Of a DNA stretch of 64,000 nucleotides, positions 55,302 to 64,000 are shown one piece after another. The position numbers were made by a program, and so were the translations under genes. Source of the DNA: Ascaphus truei (taxonomy: Eukaryota > Chordata > Amphibia > Anura > Ascaphidae). How positions within the stretch are numbered: position 1 is the first letter of the stretch; each line of letters opens with the position of its first letter. The DNA is taken from positions 231,171,727-231,235,726 of the forward strand of contig CM071568.1 of assembly GCA_036426205.1 (NCBI GenBank). Direction: 5' to 3'. A model generated the notes under the pieces. The model was not told where the DNA came from and did no database searches. It worked only from the letters and a program-made list of their open reading frames with translations.

Positions 55302-56455
55302 AGCAGGTAGAGATAGGGGCACAGTTGAGTGCTAGGCAGAAGGGAGAATCCAGGGACATGCTAGCTCAGTTCAGCGCCCTCTTCACTGATCTGCCAGGGA
55401 CCACACATCTCACAAAACACCCAGTACACACAGGGGACCTGCAACCTCTGCATAAGCACGCTTATAGAGTGTCAGCAGAGGTCAAGACAAGTATGGAGAG
55501 AGAGATTGAGGAGATGCTGACCCTGGGGGTAATTACTCCGTCCCAGAGCCCTTGGGCAAGTCCGGTAGTCCTTGTCCCTAAGAAGGACAAGACCACCCGG
55601 TTTTGTGTGGACTACCGGTTGCTCAACGCCGGGACGGTGTCAGATGCTTACCCCATGCCCCGCATGGATGAGTTACTGGATGAACTCGCAGGGGCAAAGT
55701 ATCTGACCACCATGGATTTGAGCAAAGGCTATTGGCAAATCCCACTGACCCTGGTGGCTAGGGAGAAGTCAGCATTCATCACTTCAAGTGGCCTCTATGA
55801 GTTTTTAGTGATGCCATTTGGGATGAAGAATGCCCTGGCTACCTTCCAACGCCTGGTCAATAGGTTACTGGAAGGGATGCAGAGCTATGCCAGGGCTTAT
55901 TTAGATGACATTGCTGTCTTTAGTAATTCCTGGGAATCCCACATAGGACATGTAGCTGCGGTGCTGGATAGGATCAGGGAGGCTGGGCTTACCTTAAAAC
56001 CCACTAAGTGTATGGTAGGGATGGCAGAAGTCCTGTACTTATGGCACAGGGTGGGTGGAGGGCATCTCAAACCAGAGCCAGCCAAGGTAGAAGCCATAGT
56101 TCAGTGGTCTGTTCCAAAAACCAAGAAACAGGTCATGGCATTTTTGGGCACTGCAGGGTACTATAGGAAGTTTGTCCCACAGTACAGCGCCATGGCCAAA
56201 CCCCTGACTGATCTGACTAAGAAGCAACTGCCTGTGCTTATTACCTGGACTCCTGCCTGTGAAACTGCTTTCCAGGCCCTGAAAACTGTGCTTGCTGAGG
56301 CCCCCATACTGGCTGCCCCAGATTATACCAAGCACTTTCTTATTCAGACTGATGCCTCAGACTTTGGTGTTGGGGCTGTATTGAGCCAGGTGGGGGACGA
56401 CGGCAAAGAGCACCCTGTGGTGTATCTCACCGCAAACTGCTCCCCAGGGAGGTGG
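55302..56455 (+). pseudogene. Gmr1-A reverse transcriptase and start of RNase H
   Basis: The frame shown from 55325 contains the RT blocks in order: SPWASPVVLVPKKD, RFCVDYRLLN, LTTMDLSKGYWQIP (first catalytic D), FLVMPFG, ARAYLDDIAVFS (YLDD box) and the thumb/connection FLGTAGYYRKFVPQYS. It then enters RNase H with LIQTDASDFGVGAVLSQ. A single-base deletion at about 56440 (VYLTANC) ends the frame. Length and spacing are normal for Ty3-type RT. Confidence 0.9.
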
Positions 56456-56784
56456 GATATGCCACCATTGAAAAGGAGTGCCTGGCCATTGTGTGGGCAC
56501 TCAAAAAGCTCCAGCCCTATGTATATGAGAGGGCTTTCACGGTCATCACAGACCACAATCCCCTGAGTTGGCTACAGAGGGCATCAGGGGAAAATGCCAA
56601 GTTGCTGAGATGGAGCTTAGCTTTGCAAGAATTTGAATTTACCATTCAGCACAAAAAGGGCAGTGAAAATAGCAATGCTGATGGACTTTCACGCCAGGAC
56701 TATCCCTCTGAGACTGAATTCATTAATGGTGCCAGCAATGCCCCACTCCCCATTAGGGCCAGTGGGTCACAGGACACTCATTAA
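56452..56784 (+). pseudogene. Gmr1-A RNase H, C-terminal part
   Basis: Continues RNase H in a shifted frame: YATIEKECLAIVWALKKLQPYVYE, then VITDHNPLSWL and HKKGSENSNADGLSRQ, the normal end of Ty3-type RNase H. It stops at 56784 immediately before the polypurine tract. Confidence 0.85.
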
Positions 56785-56794
56785 GAAGGGGAGG
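56783..56794 (+). other. Gmr1-A polypurine tract
   Basis: AAGAAGGGGAGG directly abuts the TGTAGAGG start of the 3' LTR, the expected plus-strand primer. Confidence 0.8.
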
Positions 56795-58441
56795 TGTAGA
56801 GGGAGAAAGGGGGTGGCCCGGTATTAAAGGGGTTGCACCCCATTTGGCCATCCCCTGACCTCACCAGGGAGACAAGGGGTTAACTGGGCTGAGGTCCAGA
56901 AATGTGATTTAACCCTTGTTATAACATGAAAATGTATATTCCCCTGTGCCCATGTATTATTGTTATATCAGTGTCTGCATCACACACACACTAGGATCCA
57001 TCCGGGAGTACAAGGGTTAATAGTTCTTTAATGATTATAGCTCTTTGTGTAACTTTCCCGCCTTTTCAGGAACCATTTTGCAGGCTCCCATAGGCCGCCA
57101 TTAGGGCTCAATGCTTTCTAATGGCGAATCTTGCTGTTTTGGACCTGTTTCCTGTGAAGACCAGCAGGTGGCGTCCGAGAGGGAGAGCAGCGGTTTCCCA
57201 TTGTAAGTCAATGGGCCCATTGACTTCAATGGAGATTCCTCGACGGAGCTTTCGAAGAACGAGTTGGCTGCCGTCCAAACCGCAAAACCGCAAAGCGGAT
57301 ACTTTTTCTAAAAGAGAGCTTTGATCACTTATTAGCCAAGTTCAACGACAAGTGGCGTGGGAATAAACAGTTCTGGAGCACCTAGAAATAAAATTATTTT
57401 TGCCCCTAGTTCCTAGACCACCCCCCACTCGACCACAACTGGGTCCCCGAATCCTGGACCCCTGATAAGGGTCGAACCGAGAAGAGCGGGTCGCGCCATA
57501 GGTTTCAATGGCGGCGGCAGAAACGGCTCCTGAAAACGGCTAAGTGTGAAATGCTGAAATTTAGGAATCCATAGCTCCGGTTCCGGAGCGTCCAGAGGGC
57601 CAGGGTTTGGGGTATCTGTAGTCACTGCTCCGGCATCGCTGCAGAACCATCCTTGACCCTCTTGGACCAACCCGACGGAGTATGGACCCCCTTGAAAGTT
57701 CGGGACTTTTCCCATAGACTTCAATGGCGGCCAATTTCCATTGACCGGCTATAGCGGAGAAACCCCATTGACTTCAACGGCGGCATTGCCCCGTTGAAAG
57801 TCTATGGCGGCGGATCCCCATAGCCGGCAATGGCGGCGGTTTGCCATTGAAAGTCTATGGCGGCGAAGCCCGTTGTTTTCAATGGGGATTTAGTGAAAAA
57901 CCGTGATTTAATTTTCAGCTGAGTTTTTTGTATTAAAATGAGAAACGGTTTAAAGTGTATTTGTGTAACTCTGGTTCCGTAGGTCGTAGCAAGTCGCAAA
58001 TTGGACCATAGGGTGTCCCAGTTCCGGCATTGAGAACTGGGAAGTTTGGACATGCTGGACCTAACGGAACCGAATATTTTAATATGTTTATGTTTTATCT
58101 TTGATACTGTGTCCCAAGGTAGGGACAGAACCCAGAGGAAATTCCTTTGCATACCAGGGTAGCAGATGGCCCTAGAGGCGACCCAATGTCTAGGACTTAA
58201 GTATTGTACAAAGGATTTTGTCACCCTCACTGTTTACCTGAAGGCGGAGACGGCTCAAACCAGAGCAGTCTTTAAGTGTCCCATTTAACACCTCACATCA
58301 CAGAATATCCTGCCAGAAAACCAAATGGGTAGATTAGCTGGCATTCCAGATGCAAATGTGGGGCTACAGAAATGAGACCCCAGAGTGCTACTGCGCCTGT
58401 GCCAACTAGCAGGGGGGCATGTATTAAAATGTGTTCCCACG
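56795..58441 (+). repeat. Gmr1-A 3' LTR, first part
   Basis: Starts TGTAGAGGG. The first ~360 bases match the solo LTR subtype (16390 onward) better than the element's own 5' LTR, after which it is nearly identical to the 5' LTR. It is interrupted at 58441 by Gmr1-B. The last bases (58437-58441) are one copy of the CCACG duplication. Confidence 0.9.
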
Positions 58442-58947
58442 TGTGACAGAGTGAAGTCAACTCCTATCAGTTACGCCTGGGAGACATATGTCTGAGTGCT
58501 TCATCCAGCACTCATAAGGGTTAACTCAGGTGGAAGTTAGGTAGTCAGGATGTAATATGACACATGAGAGCCAGCAAGGTAGAAAAGGATGTTGTTACTA
58601 GCAGTAGCTGGCTCTCTCAGACCAGAGCACATGGATATATGTGCTGCTAGACAGACGGATACAGCACACTACTTACTGCAGCCAAAGTAAGATTTGTTTC
58701 ATTTGTTTCATGACTGCTTAAAAGACTCTGAAGGTTTGGTTATGGTTTAGCCAGCCAGCCTGCTAGATAGGTCTGCTGTGTTAGTTAGTTTTTCTCCCAA
58801 CATGGAGCAGGATTTATTTGTTTAAAGGGACAGTGTACCTGCATGTTATGTTGTAATGGAGAAATAAAGCCATTGAACGTTTTTCATTATCCTGAAACTA
58901 CACTTGTGGACTGTTCCCTGACCTCGGCTACAGGGCGTCCTGCCACA
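58442..58947 (+). repeat. Gmr1-B 5' LTR (506 bp)
   Basis: TGTGACAGAG...CCTGCCACA. An AATAAA (GAGAAATAAAGCC, about 58860-58872) lies 75 bases from the end and fits the polyadenylation signal. Partner LTR at 63438-63943. Confidence 0.95.
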
Positions 58948-58949
58948 AG

Positions 58950-58967
58950 TCGTGTCAGAAGTGGGAT
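58950..58967 (+). other. Gmr1-B primer-binding site (tRNA-Leu type)
   Basis: TCGTGTCAGAAGTGGGAT, two bases inside the LTR, matches the complement of a tRNA-Leu 3' end at 17 of 18 positions; only the second base differs. Confidence 0.8.
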
Positions 58968-59010
58968 GTCGGGCGGCCCCTGTATCTGAAGGGCCACACA
59001 GGAAAAAAAA

Positions 59011-59744
59011 ATGTAGACAATTTTTTCTCAGTTCCTTGAGCAACAGCTGCAGCTAGCAGAGAAGCAAGCTGAGCGACAAGCCCAGCAAGATGAGCAACAG
59101 GCCCGGCGAGAGGAAAAGTTTCTCGAATTGCTGGCCGAAGGCCCAGCCCCAGGCAGACCAGGGATTCCAAATAACCACCGGTGATGCTGCCTAAAATGAA
59201 GCCAACCGAAGACCCAGAGGCATTTCTCCTCACTTTTGAAAGGGTAGCCACGGCCCACGGCTGGACAGTTGATCGCTGGGTAACGACTCTGGCTCCACTC
59301 CTCATAGGGGAAGCTCAAGCAGCCTACCAGGCTCTTCCAGCGGACGAGGCCATGGACTATCAGAAACTAAAGGCTGCTATTCTGGATCGCCTAGGCCTCA
59401 CTCCAGAGACCTACCGACAGCGGTTCCGGACAGTCAAATATACAAACAGAGACAGACCCCGGGTCGTAGCCCACCGCTTAGTAGACTTATGTACCAGGTG
59501 GATAAAACCGGAAAAACATACCAAGGCAGAGATCCTTGAACAGTTTGTGCTCGAGCAGTTCATACAGATACTGCCCCCCTCCTCCCGCTCCTGGGTAAAA
59601 AGACACGCTGCATTTTCCCTGGAGTCAGCAGTCCGCTTGGTGGAAAACTTCCTGGGCGACGACACCCAACAGGATAGCTGGGAATGGCCGGTGCAAACAC
59701 CAGTTGCTTCCGGTGATGCTAGAGGCAGGAGAGCAGACAATTGA
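59011..59744 (+). pseudogene. Gmr1-B gag with SCAN-like capsid segment
   Basis: From 59011 a frame with ATG then TAG continues as a glutamine/glutamate-rich coiled coil (QQLQLAEKQAERQAQQDEQQ). The main frame, 59181-59744, starts near MLPKMKPTEDPEAFLLTFERVA and reads ETYRQRFRTVKYTNRDRPRV, LCTRWIKPEKHTKAEILEQF and ILPPSSRSWVKRHAAFSLES. This tracks the SCAN domain of tetrapod zinc-finger proteins helix by helix. I see no CCHC knuckle in any frame after it. Gag would form the particle; this copy is broken at the start and at the coil-to-capsid join. Confidence 0.8.
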
Positions 59745-60054
59745 GGGGTCTACAACCCGCCAGCTCGGGAGATCCAGTCAACCCGATCGGAAGACCCTTT
59801 CCCATCTCGGAGGGTTCCTGGTACAAACTCCCGCAGAGACGCCCGTCCTGGGTCCGAGGCCACTGGATCACTCAAGGGAGGCTGCCACCCACAGTATTCC
59901 CCGAGAACCTGGACTCCTGTCACCCACCCGGTGGAGAGGATAACCCCACCAACCAGAAGGGAGGATCCCATCCAACAGCGGAGAGGTCCAAACCCCCGAG
60001 ACCCGTCGAGAGCTTCCGCTGACGACCGAGGTTGCGGACTCAGGAGATGATGAG
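59745..60054 (+). other. Gmr1-B gag-pol linker, degraded
   Basis: Proline-rich frames without a recognisable domain, where a nucleocapsid would be expected. It is probably the remnant of the gag C-terminus plus pol start. Confidence 0.4.
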
Positions 60055-62178
60055 ATGGACTGTACATATGGCAGAACCACTGCCACATCTTGTCTCCGAG
60101 GGGACCACAATCCGTGGTTAGTCCCAGCATCTCTGGAGGGGACAAAAGTAAACGCCATGCTGGACACGGGCTCTGGAAAAACCCTGATCCTAGAGGGCCT
60201 AATTCCAAGCAATAGACTATCTTATGACTCTCCTTGGAATATCGAGTGTATCCATGGGGATACAAAGAGATACCCGACGGCGAACGTTCTACTGCGTATC
60301 CAGGATCAAGATGCTAGCCTACTAGTGGGAGTTGCTCCCTGGCTACCTGCTCCTGTTCTACTTGGCCGAGACTGGCCCTACCTCGAAACATTGTTGGCTC
60401 CTACTCCTACGGAGCCTACTTCTCTGGTACCGGAGAAGCACGGAGACTTGTTCCCTTTTTCCCCAGAGATTTTTCCCCGTAGACACCATGTCCCAAAGAC
60501 ACGTAAACAGAGACGTGCGGAAAAAGAGGACTGGTTAAGAAAGGCTGGGACTCTTGATAACATTAGTCAGCCCAAAGGACTGCAGGTCATGGCCGGGGAT
60601 GACCAGGGTGGGGAACAGATAGACACGGGAATTTTGCCAGACCTGGATCTTCCTGACTTCCGTCAGAGGCAGAGGGAAGACCCAGCTCTGGCTAGACATT
60701 ATGAGAAGGTGGTACAGGTCAACAACAAGATAATGGATGAACAAGGTGTAAGAGTGTTCCCACATTTTGAACTGTTGAATGACATCCTATATCGTGTGAA
60801 TAAGGTTACACAAACAGGGGAGGTCATTCGACAGATGCTAGTCCCTAAAGGGTTAATTAAAACAGTGTTCACCCTAGCCCATACTCTCCCATGGGGTAGT
60901 CATTTGGGCAGAGATAAGACCACGGACCGCATCTCGTCCCGGTTTTACTGGCCAGGCATACATGGTAACATCATGAAACTATGTGAGACATGTCCTGAAT
61001 GCCAGTTAACTAGCCAAAAAGTACAGAAGCCGGCTCCCTTGGTTCCTCTGCCCTTGGTAGCCGTCCCATTCGAGAGAATTGGGGTAGATCTGGTGGGACC
61101 TTTAGAACCCTCTGCGAAGGGACATAAATTTATACTCGTTGTTGTAGATTATGCCACCAGATATCCTGAGGCCTTCCCTCTGAGATCAGCCACTGCTAAA
61201 CAGGTTGCTCACAGGCTGTTAGAACTGTTTTCTAGGGTAGGACTTCCCCAAGTAATGTTAACTGACCAGGGAACAAATTTCATGGCAAAGTTAATGCAGG
61301 ATGTCCTGAAGTTATTGGAGGTAATATCCGTCCGGACCTCGGTCTACCATCCTCACACTGATGGATTGGTAGAGAGGTTTAACCGTACTTTAAAAACCAT
61401 GCTTAGGAAGTTTGAGGACACTGAAAAGCGAGCTTGGGATGAACTTCTCCCTTTCCTGTTGTTTGCGGTACGAGAAGTTCCCCAATCATCCACAGGCTTC
61501 TCCCCATTTGAGCTCCTATATGGACGCCAACCTCAGGGTATTCTCGACCTACTGAAGGAATCCTGGGAGGAGGAGCCTTCCCCCTCCAAGAATACCCTTC
61601 AGTATGTCATAGACCTTAGAAACCGCCTAGACATGATAGGTCGGTTTGCTAAGGAAAACCTCAAATCTGCCCAAGAACGTCAAGAGAGGCAGTACAACCA
61701 AAATGCTCGCTTGAGGGTCTTCCAACCTGGGGACCAAGTGATGCTACTACTACCGACATCAGAGAGTAAACTCCTTGCGAAGTGGCAGGGTCCTTTCCAA
61801 GTTCTCCGCCGCACCGGGGAGGTGAACTATGAGATCTCTCAACCAGGGTCCAGGAAGGGTAAACAAATCTACCACGTGAACCTCCTGAAACCCTGGAAAA
61901 CGATGAGATCACTGTTCATTCACCCTCGGGAAGGAGAGACGGATTTGGGTCCACAGCTTCCAAAGGGTAGTACGTACAATGACCATCAGGTTCCCATGGG
62001 AGGGCAGTTAACAACGGAACAAAGGTCAGACCTACCAGAGGTATGTGACCAGTTCCCAGATGTTTTTTCTGAGCTGCCAGGGCAGACTGATTTAGTGTCG
62101 CATAGGATTGAGACAGAACCTGGCGTAAAAGTACGGTCCCGTCCCTATAGATTGCCAGAGGGCCGAAAAGACCTGTAG
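60055..62178 (+). pseudogene. Gmr1-B protease and integrase
   Basis: 707 codons. Protease active site AMLDTGSGKTLI (about residues 34-45). Integrase zinc domain HTLPWGSHLGRD ... FYWPGI ... CETCPECQ (about 276-322). Catalytic core with VVDYATRYPEAF, LTDQGTNFM and GLVERFNRTLK, so all three acidic residues (D, D, E) are present, unlike Gmr1-A. Then VREVPQSSTGFSPFELLYGR and an SH3/chromo-like end KWQGPFQVLRRTGEVNYEIS. It closes with the RT leader DLPEVCDQFPDVFSELPGQT. A one-base loss near 62175 creates the stop and separates it from the RT frame. Gag, pol and RT probably formed one pol polyprotein in the parent. Confidence 0.9.
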
Positions 62179-63329
62179 AGAGGGAGATAATAGACATGTT
62201 GGAATTGGGCGTGATCGAGGAGTCCCACAGCGAATGGTGTAGCCCTATCGTGTTGGTCCCTAAACCAGATGGGAAGGTGAGGTTTTGCGTCGATCTGCGA
62301 AAGGTAAATGCTGTATCCAGATTTGATGCATACCCCATGCCTAGGGTAGAGGAATTGCTTGACTCGCTTGGTAAAGCAGAGTATATCTCCACCCTAGATC
62401 TCACGAAAGGATATTGGCAGATACCTCTAGCGGGAGAATCCAAATGCAAAACTGCTTTCGCCACCCCTCTCGGTTTATATCAATTCGTCACTATGCCATT
62501 TGGGTTACATGGGGCTCCAGCCACGTTCCAAAGGTTAATGGACAAGGTACTACGACCCCATAGGGCATATGCCGCGGCCTACTTGGATGACATTGTCATC
62601 TATAGCAGACACTGGCACTCGCATATAAAAAGGTTAAGGGTAGTCCTAACGTCCTTAAGAGAAGCAGGGCTCACTGCAAATCCAAAAAAATGTGCCCTGG
62701 GTAAATCCACTACAAAGTACTTGGGCTATGCCGTTGGGGGAGGGATAGTAAGGCCACTAGCTAGCAAGGTGGCCACCATAAAGGAAGTCCCCACCCCACA
62801 GACAAAGACAAAGGTCCGCGCCCTTTTGGGGTTAGCAGGGTATTACAGGCGGTTTATCCCCAATTTTTCAGAAATTTCTGCACCCCTAACAGATCTGACA
62901 AAAAAGAGTGCCCCAACCCAAGTAAAATGGTCTTGGGAGTGCCAAGACGCCTTTGACATGCTTACAAAGTGCCTGTCAGAGGGCCCCGCTCTTCGGAGCC
63001 CAGATTTTAAAGAGCCCTTCATCATCCAGACGGATGCCTCAGAGGTAGGACTGGGAGAAGTGCTGTCCCAGCAATTTGATGGTGTTGAACATCCCATACT
63101 GTTCATCAGCCGTAAGCTGTTCCCAAGGGAAGTGAGGTATTCCGTCATTGAGAAGGAGTGCCTCGCTATAAAATGGGCAATTGAGGCCTTGAAACATTAT
63201 GTCGCCGGAGTACACTTCACCCTGGTCACTGACCATGCGCCCTTGAAGTGGTTAAACACCATGAAGGACGAAAACTCAAGGTTGACCAGGTGGTATATGG
63301 CCCTCCAACCCTTCTCTTTTGATATTTAG
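62179..63329 (+). pseudogene. Gmr1-B reverse transcriptase and RNase H
   Basis: 377 codons in a shifted frame. RT blocks: WCSPIVLVPKPDGKVRFCVDLR, ISTLDLTKGYWQIP, FVTMPFGLHGAPATFQRLMD, AAYLDDIVIYS (intact YLDD), and FLG-type thumb ALLGLAGYYRRFIPNFS. RNase H: IIQTDASEVGLGEVLSQ, IEKECLAIKWAIEAL and LVTDHAPLKWL. It ends at a TAG (63327-63329) where the family has a Gln codon in FDI.HRPGK; the frame then stays open through HGNADFLSRE, so the stop is a point mutation. Confidence 0.9.
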
Positions 63330-63437
63330 CATAGACCTGGAAAGGACCATGGAAATGCTGATTTTTTGTCAAGAGAAGGAGTGGAGGGTCGGGCTTCAGC
63401 CGTGTGGGACACTAGCCACACACAAACAGGGGAGGTA

Positions 63438-63943
63438 TGTGACAGAGTGAAGTCAACTCCTATCAGTTACGCCTGGGAGACATTTGTCTGAGTGCTTCAT
63501 CCAGCACTCATAAGGGTTAACTCAGGTGGAAGTTAGGTAGTCAGGATGTAATCTGACACCTGAGAGCCAGCAAGGTAGAAAAGGATGTTGTTACTAGCAG
63601 TAGCTGGCTCTCTCAGACCAGAGCACATGGATAGATGTGCTGCTAGACAGATGGATACAGCACACTACTTACTGCAGCCAAAGTAAGATTTGTTTCATTT
63701 GTTTCATGACTGCTTAAAAGACTCTGAAGGTTTGGTTATGGTTTAGCCAGCCAGCCTGCTAGATAGGTCTGCTGTGTTAGTTAGTTTTTCTCCCAACATG
63801 GAGCAGGATTTATTTGTTTAAAGGGACAGTGTACCCGCATGTTATGTTGTAATGGAGAAATAAAGCCATTGAACGTTTTTCATTATCCTGAAACTACACG
63901 TGTGGACTGTTCCCTGACCTCGGCTACAGGCCGTCCTGCCACA
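63438..63943 (+). repeat. Gmr1-B 3' LTR (506 bp)
   Basis: Same length as the 5' LTR with about eight substitutions. It is preceded by the purine-rich AAACAGGGGAGGTA (63424-63437), the likely polypurine tract. It is followed by the CCACG duplication and then by the remaining Gmr1-A 3' LTR. Confidence 0.95.
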
Positions 63944-64000
63944 CCACGTTATAAACTGTTGTCCACCCTATATCCTTTGTCTTCTGATATTATCTGAATT
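63944..64000 (+). repeat. Gmr1-A 3' LTR, resumption
   Basis: After CCACG the sequence TTATAAACTGTTGTCCACCC matches the 5' LTR at about 50622-50680. About 65 bases of LTR between the duplication and this point are missing, so a deletion accompanied or followed the Gmr1-B insertion. Confidence 0.85.

Larger units (their letters stand above)
58442..63943 (+). mobile_element. Gmr1-B: complete Gmr1-type retrotransposon, defective
   Basis: Two 506-bp LTRs (58442-58947, 63438-63943) differ at about eight positions by eye, so the insertion is fairly recent. A perfect CCACG duplication flanks it (58437-58441, 63944-63948). The internal order is primer site, gag with SCAN-like region, protease, integrase, RT and RNase H, again the Gmr1 order. 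Defects: a TAG right after the probable first gag ATG (59011), a gag frame change near 59170, a one-base loss between INT and RT at about 62175, and a nonsense codon in the RNase H tail (63327-63329). Its LTRs are unlike those of Gmr1-A. Confidence 0.95.
48909..64000 (+). mobile_element. Gmr1-A: Ty3-type LTR retrotransposon, integrase before RT
   Basis: 5' LTR 48909-50877, primer site 50893-50910, gag 51066-52249, protease and integrase zinc domain to 53332, a 1 kb foldback insertion, integrase core to 55301, RT and RNase H to 56784, polypurine tract 56783-56794, 3' LTR from 56795 running out of the window. The order PR-INT-RT-RH is the opposite of ordinary Ty3 elements and defines the Gmr1 group of deuterostome retrotransposons. 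Breaks: a frameshift in gag, the integrase insertion, a substituted integrase catalytic residue, a frameshift between INT and RT, one in RNase H, and Gmr1-B nested in the 3' LTR. A solo LTR of the family is at 16390-18361. Confidence 0.92.

Overview
The window looks like vertebrate nuclear DNA, most probably from an anuran amphibian. The mix of elements points that way: Penelope-like elements, L1/Tx1 and L2-type LINEs, Gmr1-type Ty3 retrotransposons, Tc1, hAT and Tigger-type DNA transposons, MITEs, and a dispersed repeat near 42.07 kb that I recognise from frog genomes. The species assignment is inference. There is one clear host gene, tomm7 (small subunit of the mitochondrial outer-membrane TOM translocase), on the + strand. 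It has three coding exons at 22230-22332, 36646-36694 and 41045-41060, with canonical splice sites and matching phases, and encodes 55 residues. Its 14.3 kb first intron and 4.35 kb second intron are full of transposon copies.

Layout. 1-2.08 kb: a GC-rich LTR-like or CpG-rich piece, then unassigned DNA. 2.08-5.95 kb: a broken Penelope-like element (PLE) between two ~870 bp inverted terminal repeats, itself invaded by a 387 bp MITE and by a 365 bp CACTA-ended element that is a chain of hairpins. 6.1-7.84 kb: a hAT MITE and two Tigger-like MITEs in opposite orientation. 9.47-12.2 kb: a compact LTR element on the minus strand carrying one intact 711-codon ORF (zinc knuckle plus long coiled coil) and no polymerase. 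13.3-19.3 kb: PLE and L1 remains, the L1 split by a 1972 bp solo LTR with a 5-bp target duplication. 19.5-21.6 kb: a MITE, a hAT element with an internal minisatellite, and a LINE tail. 22-41.7 kb: tomm7, with L2, Tc1, two minus-strand L1s and several CCAAT/CRE-bearing MITEs in its introns. 42-48.9 kb: LINE and PLE debris.

48.9 kb to the end: two nested Ty3-type retrotransposons with the Gmr1 domain order (gag, protease, integrase, then reverse transcriptase and RNase H). Element A has ~1970 bp LTRs, a tRNA-Leu type primer-binding site and a 1 kb foldback insertion inside its integrase. Element B (58442-63943) sits in A's 3' LTR and has 506 bp LTRs, a perfect CCACG target duplication and a second tRNA-Leu type primer site. 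Both gag proteins resemble the SCAN domain of tetrapod zinc-finger factors. Both copies are broken by indels or nonsense codons. No tRNA, rRNA, CRISPR or bacterial-type operon was seen.
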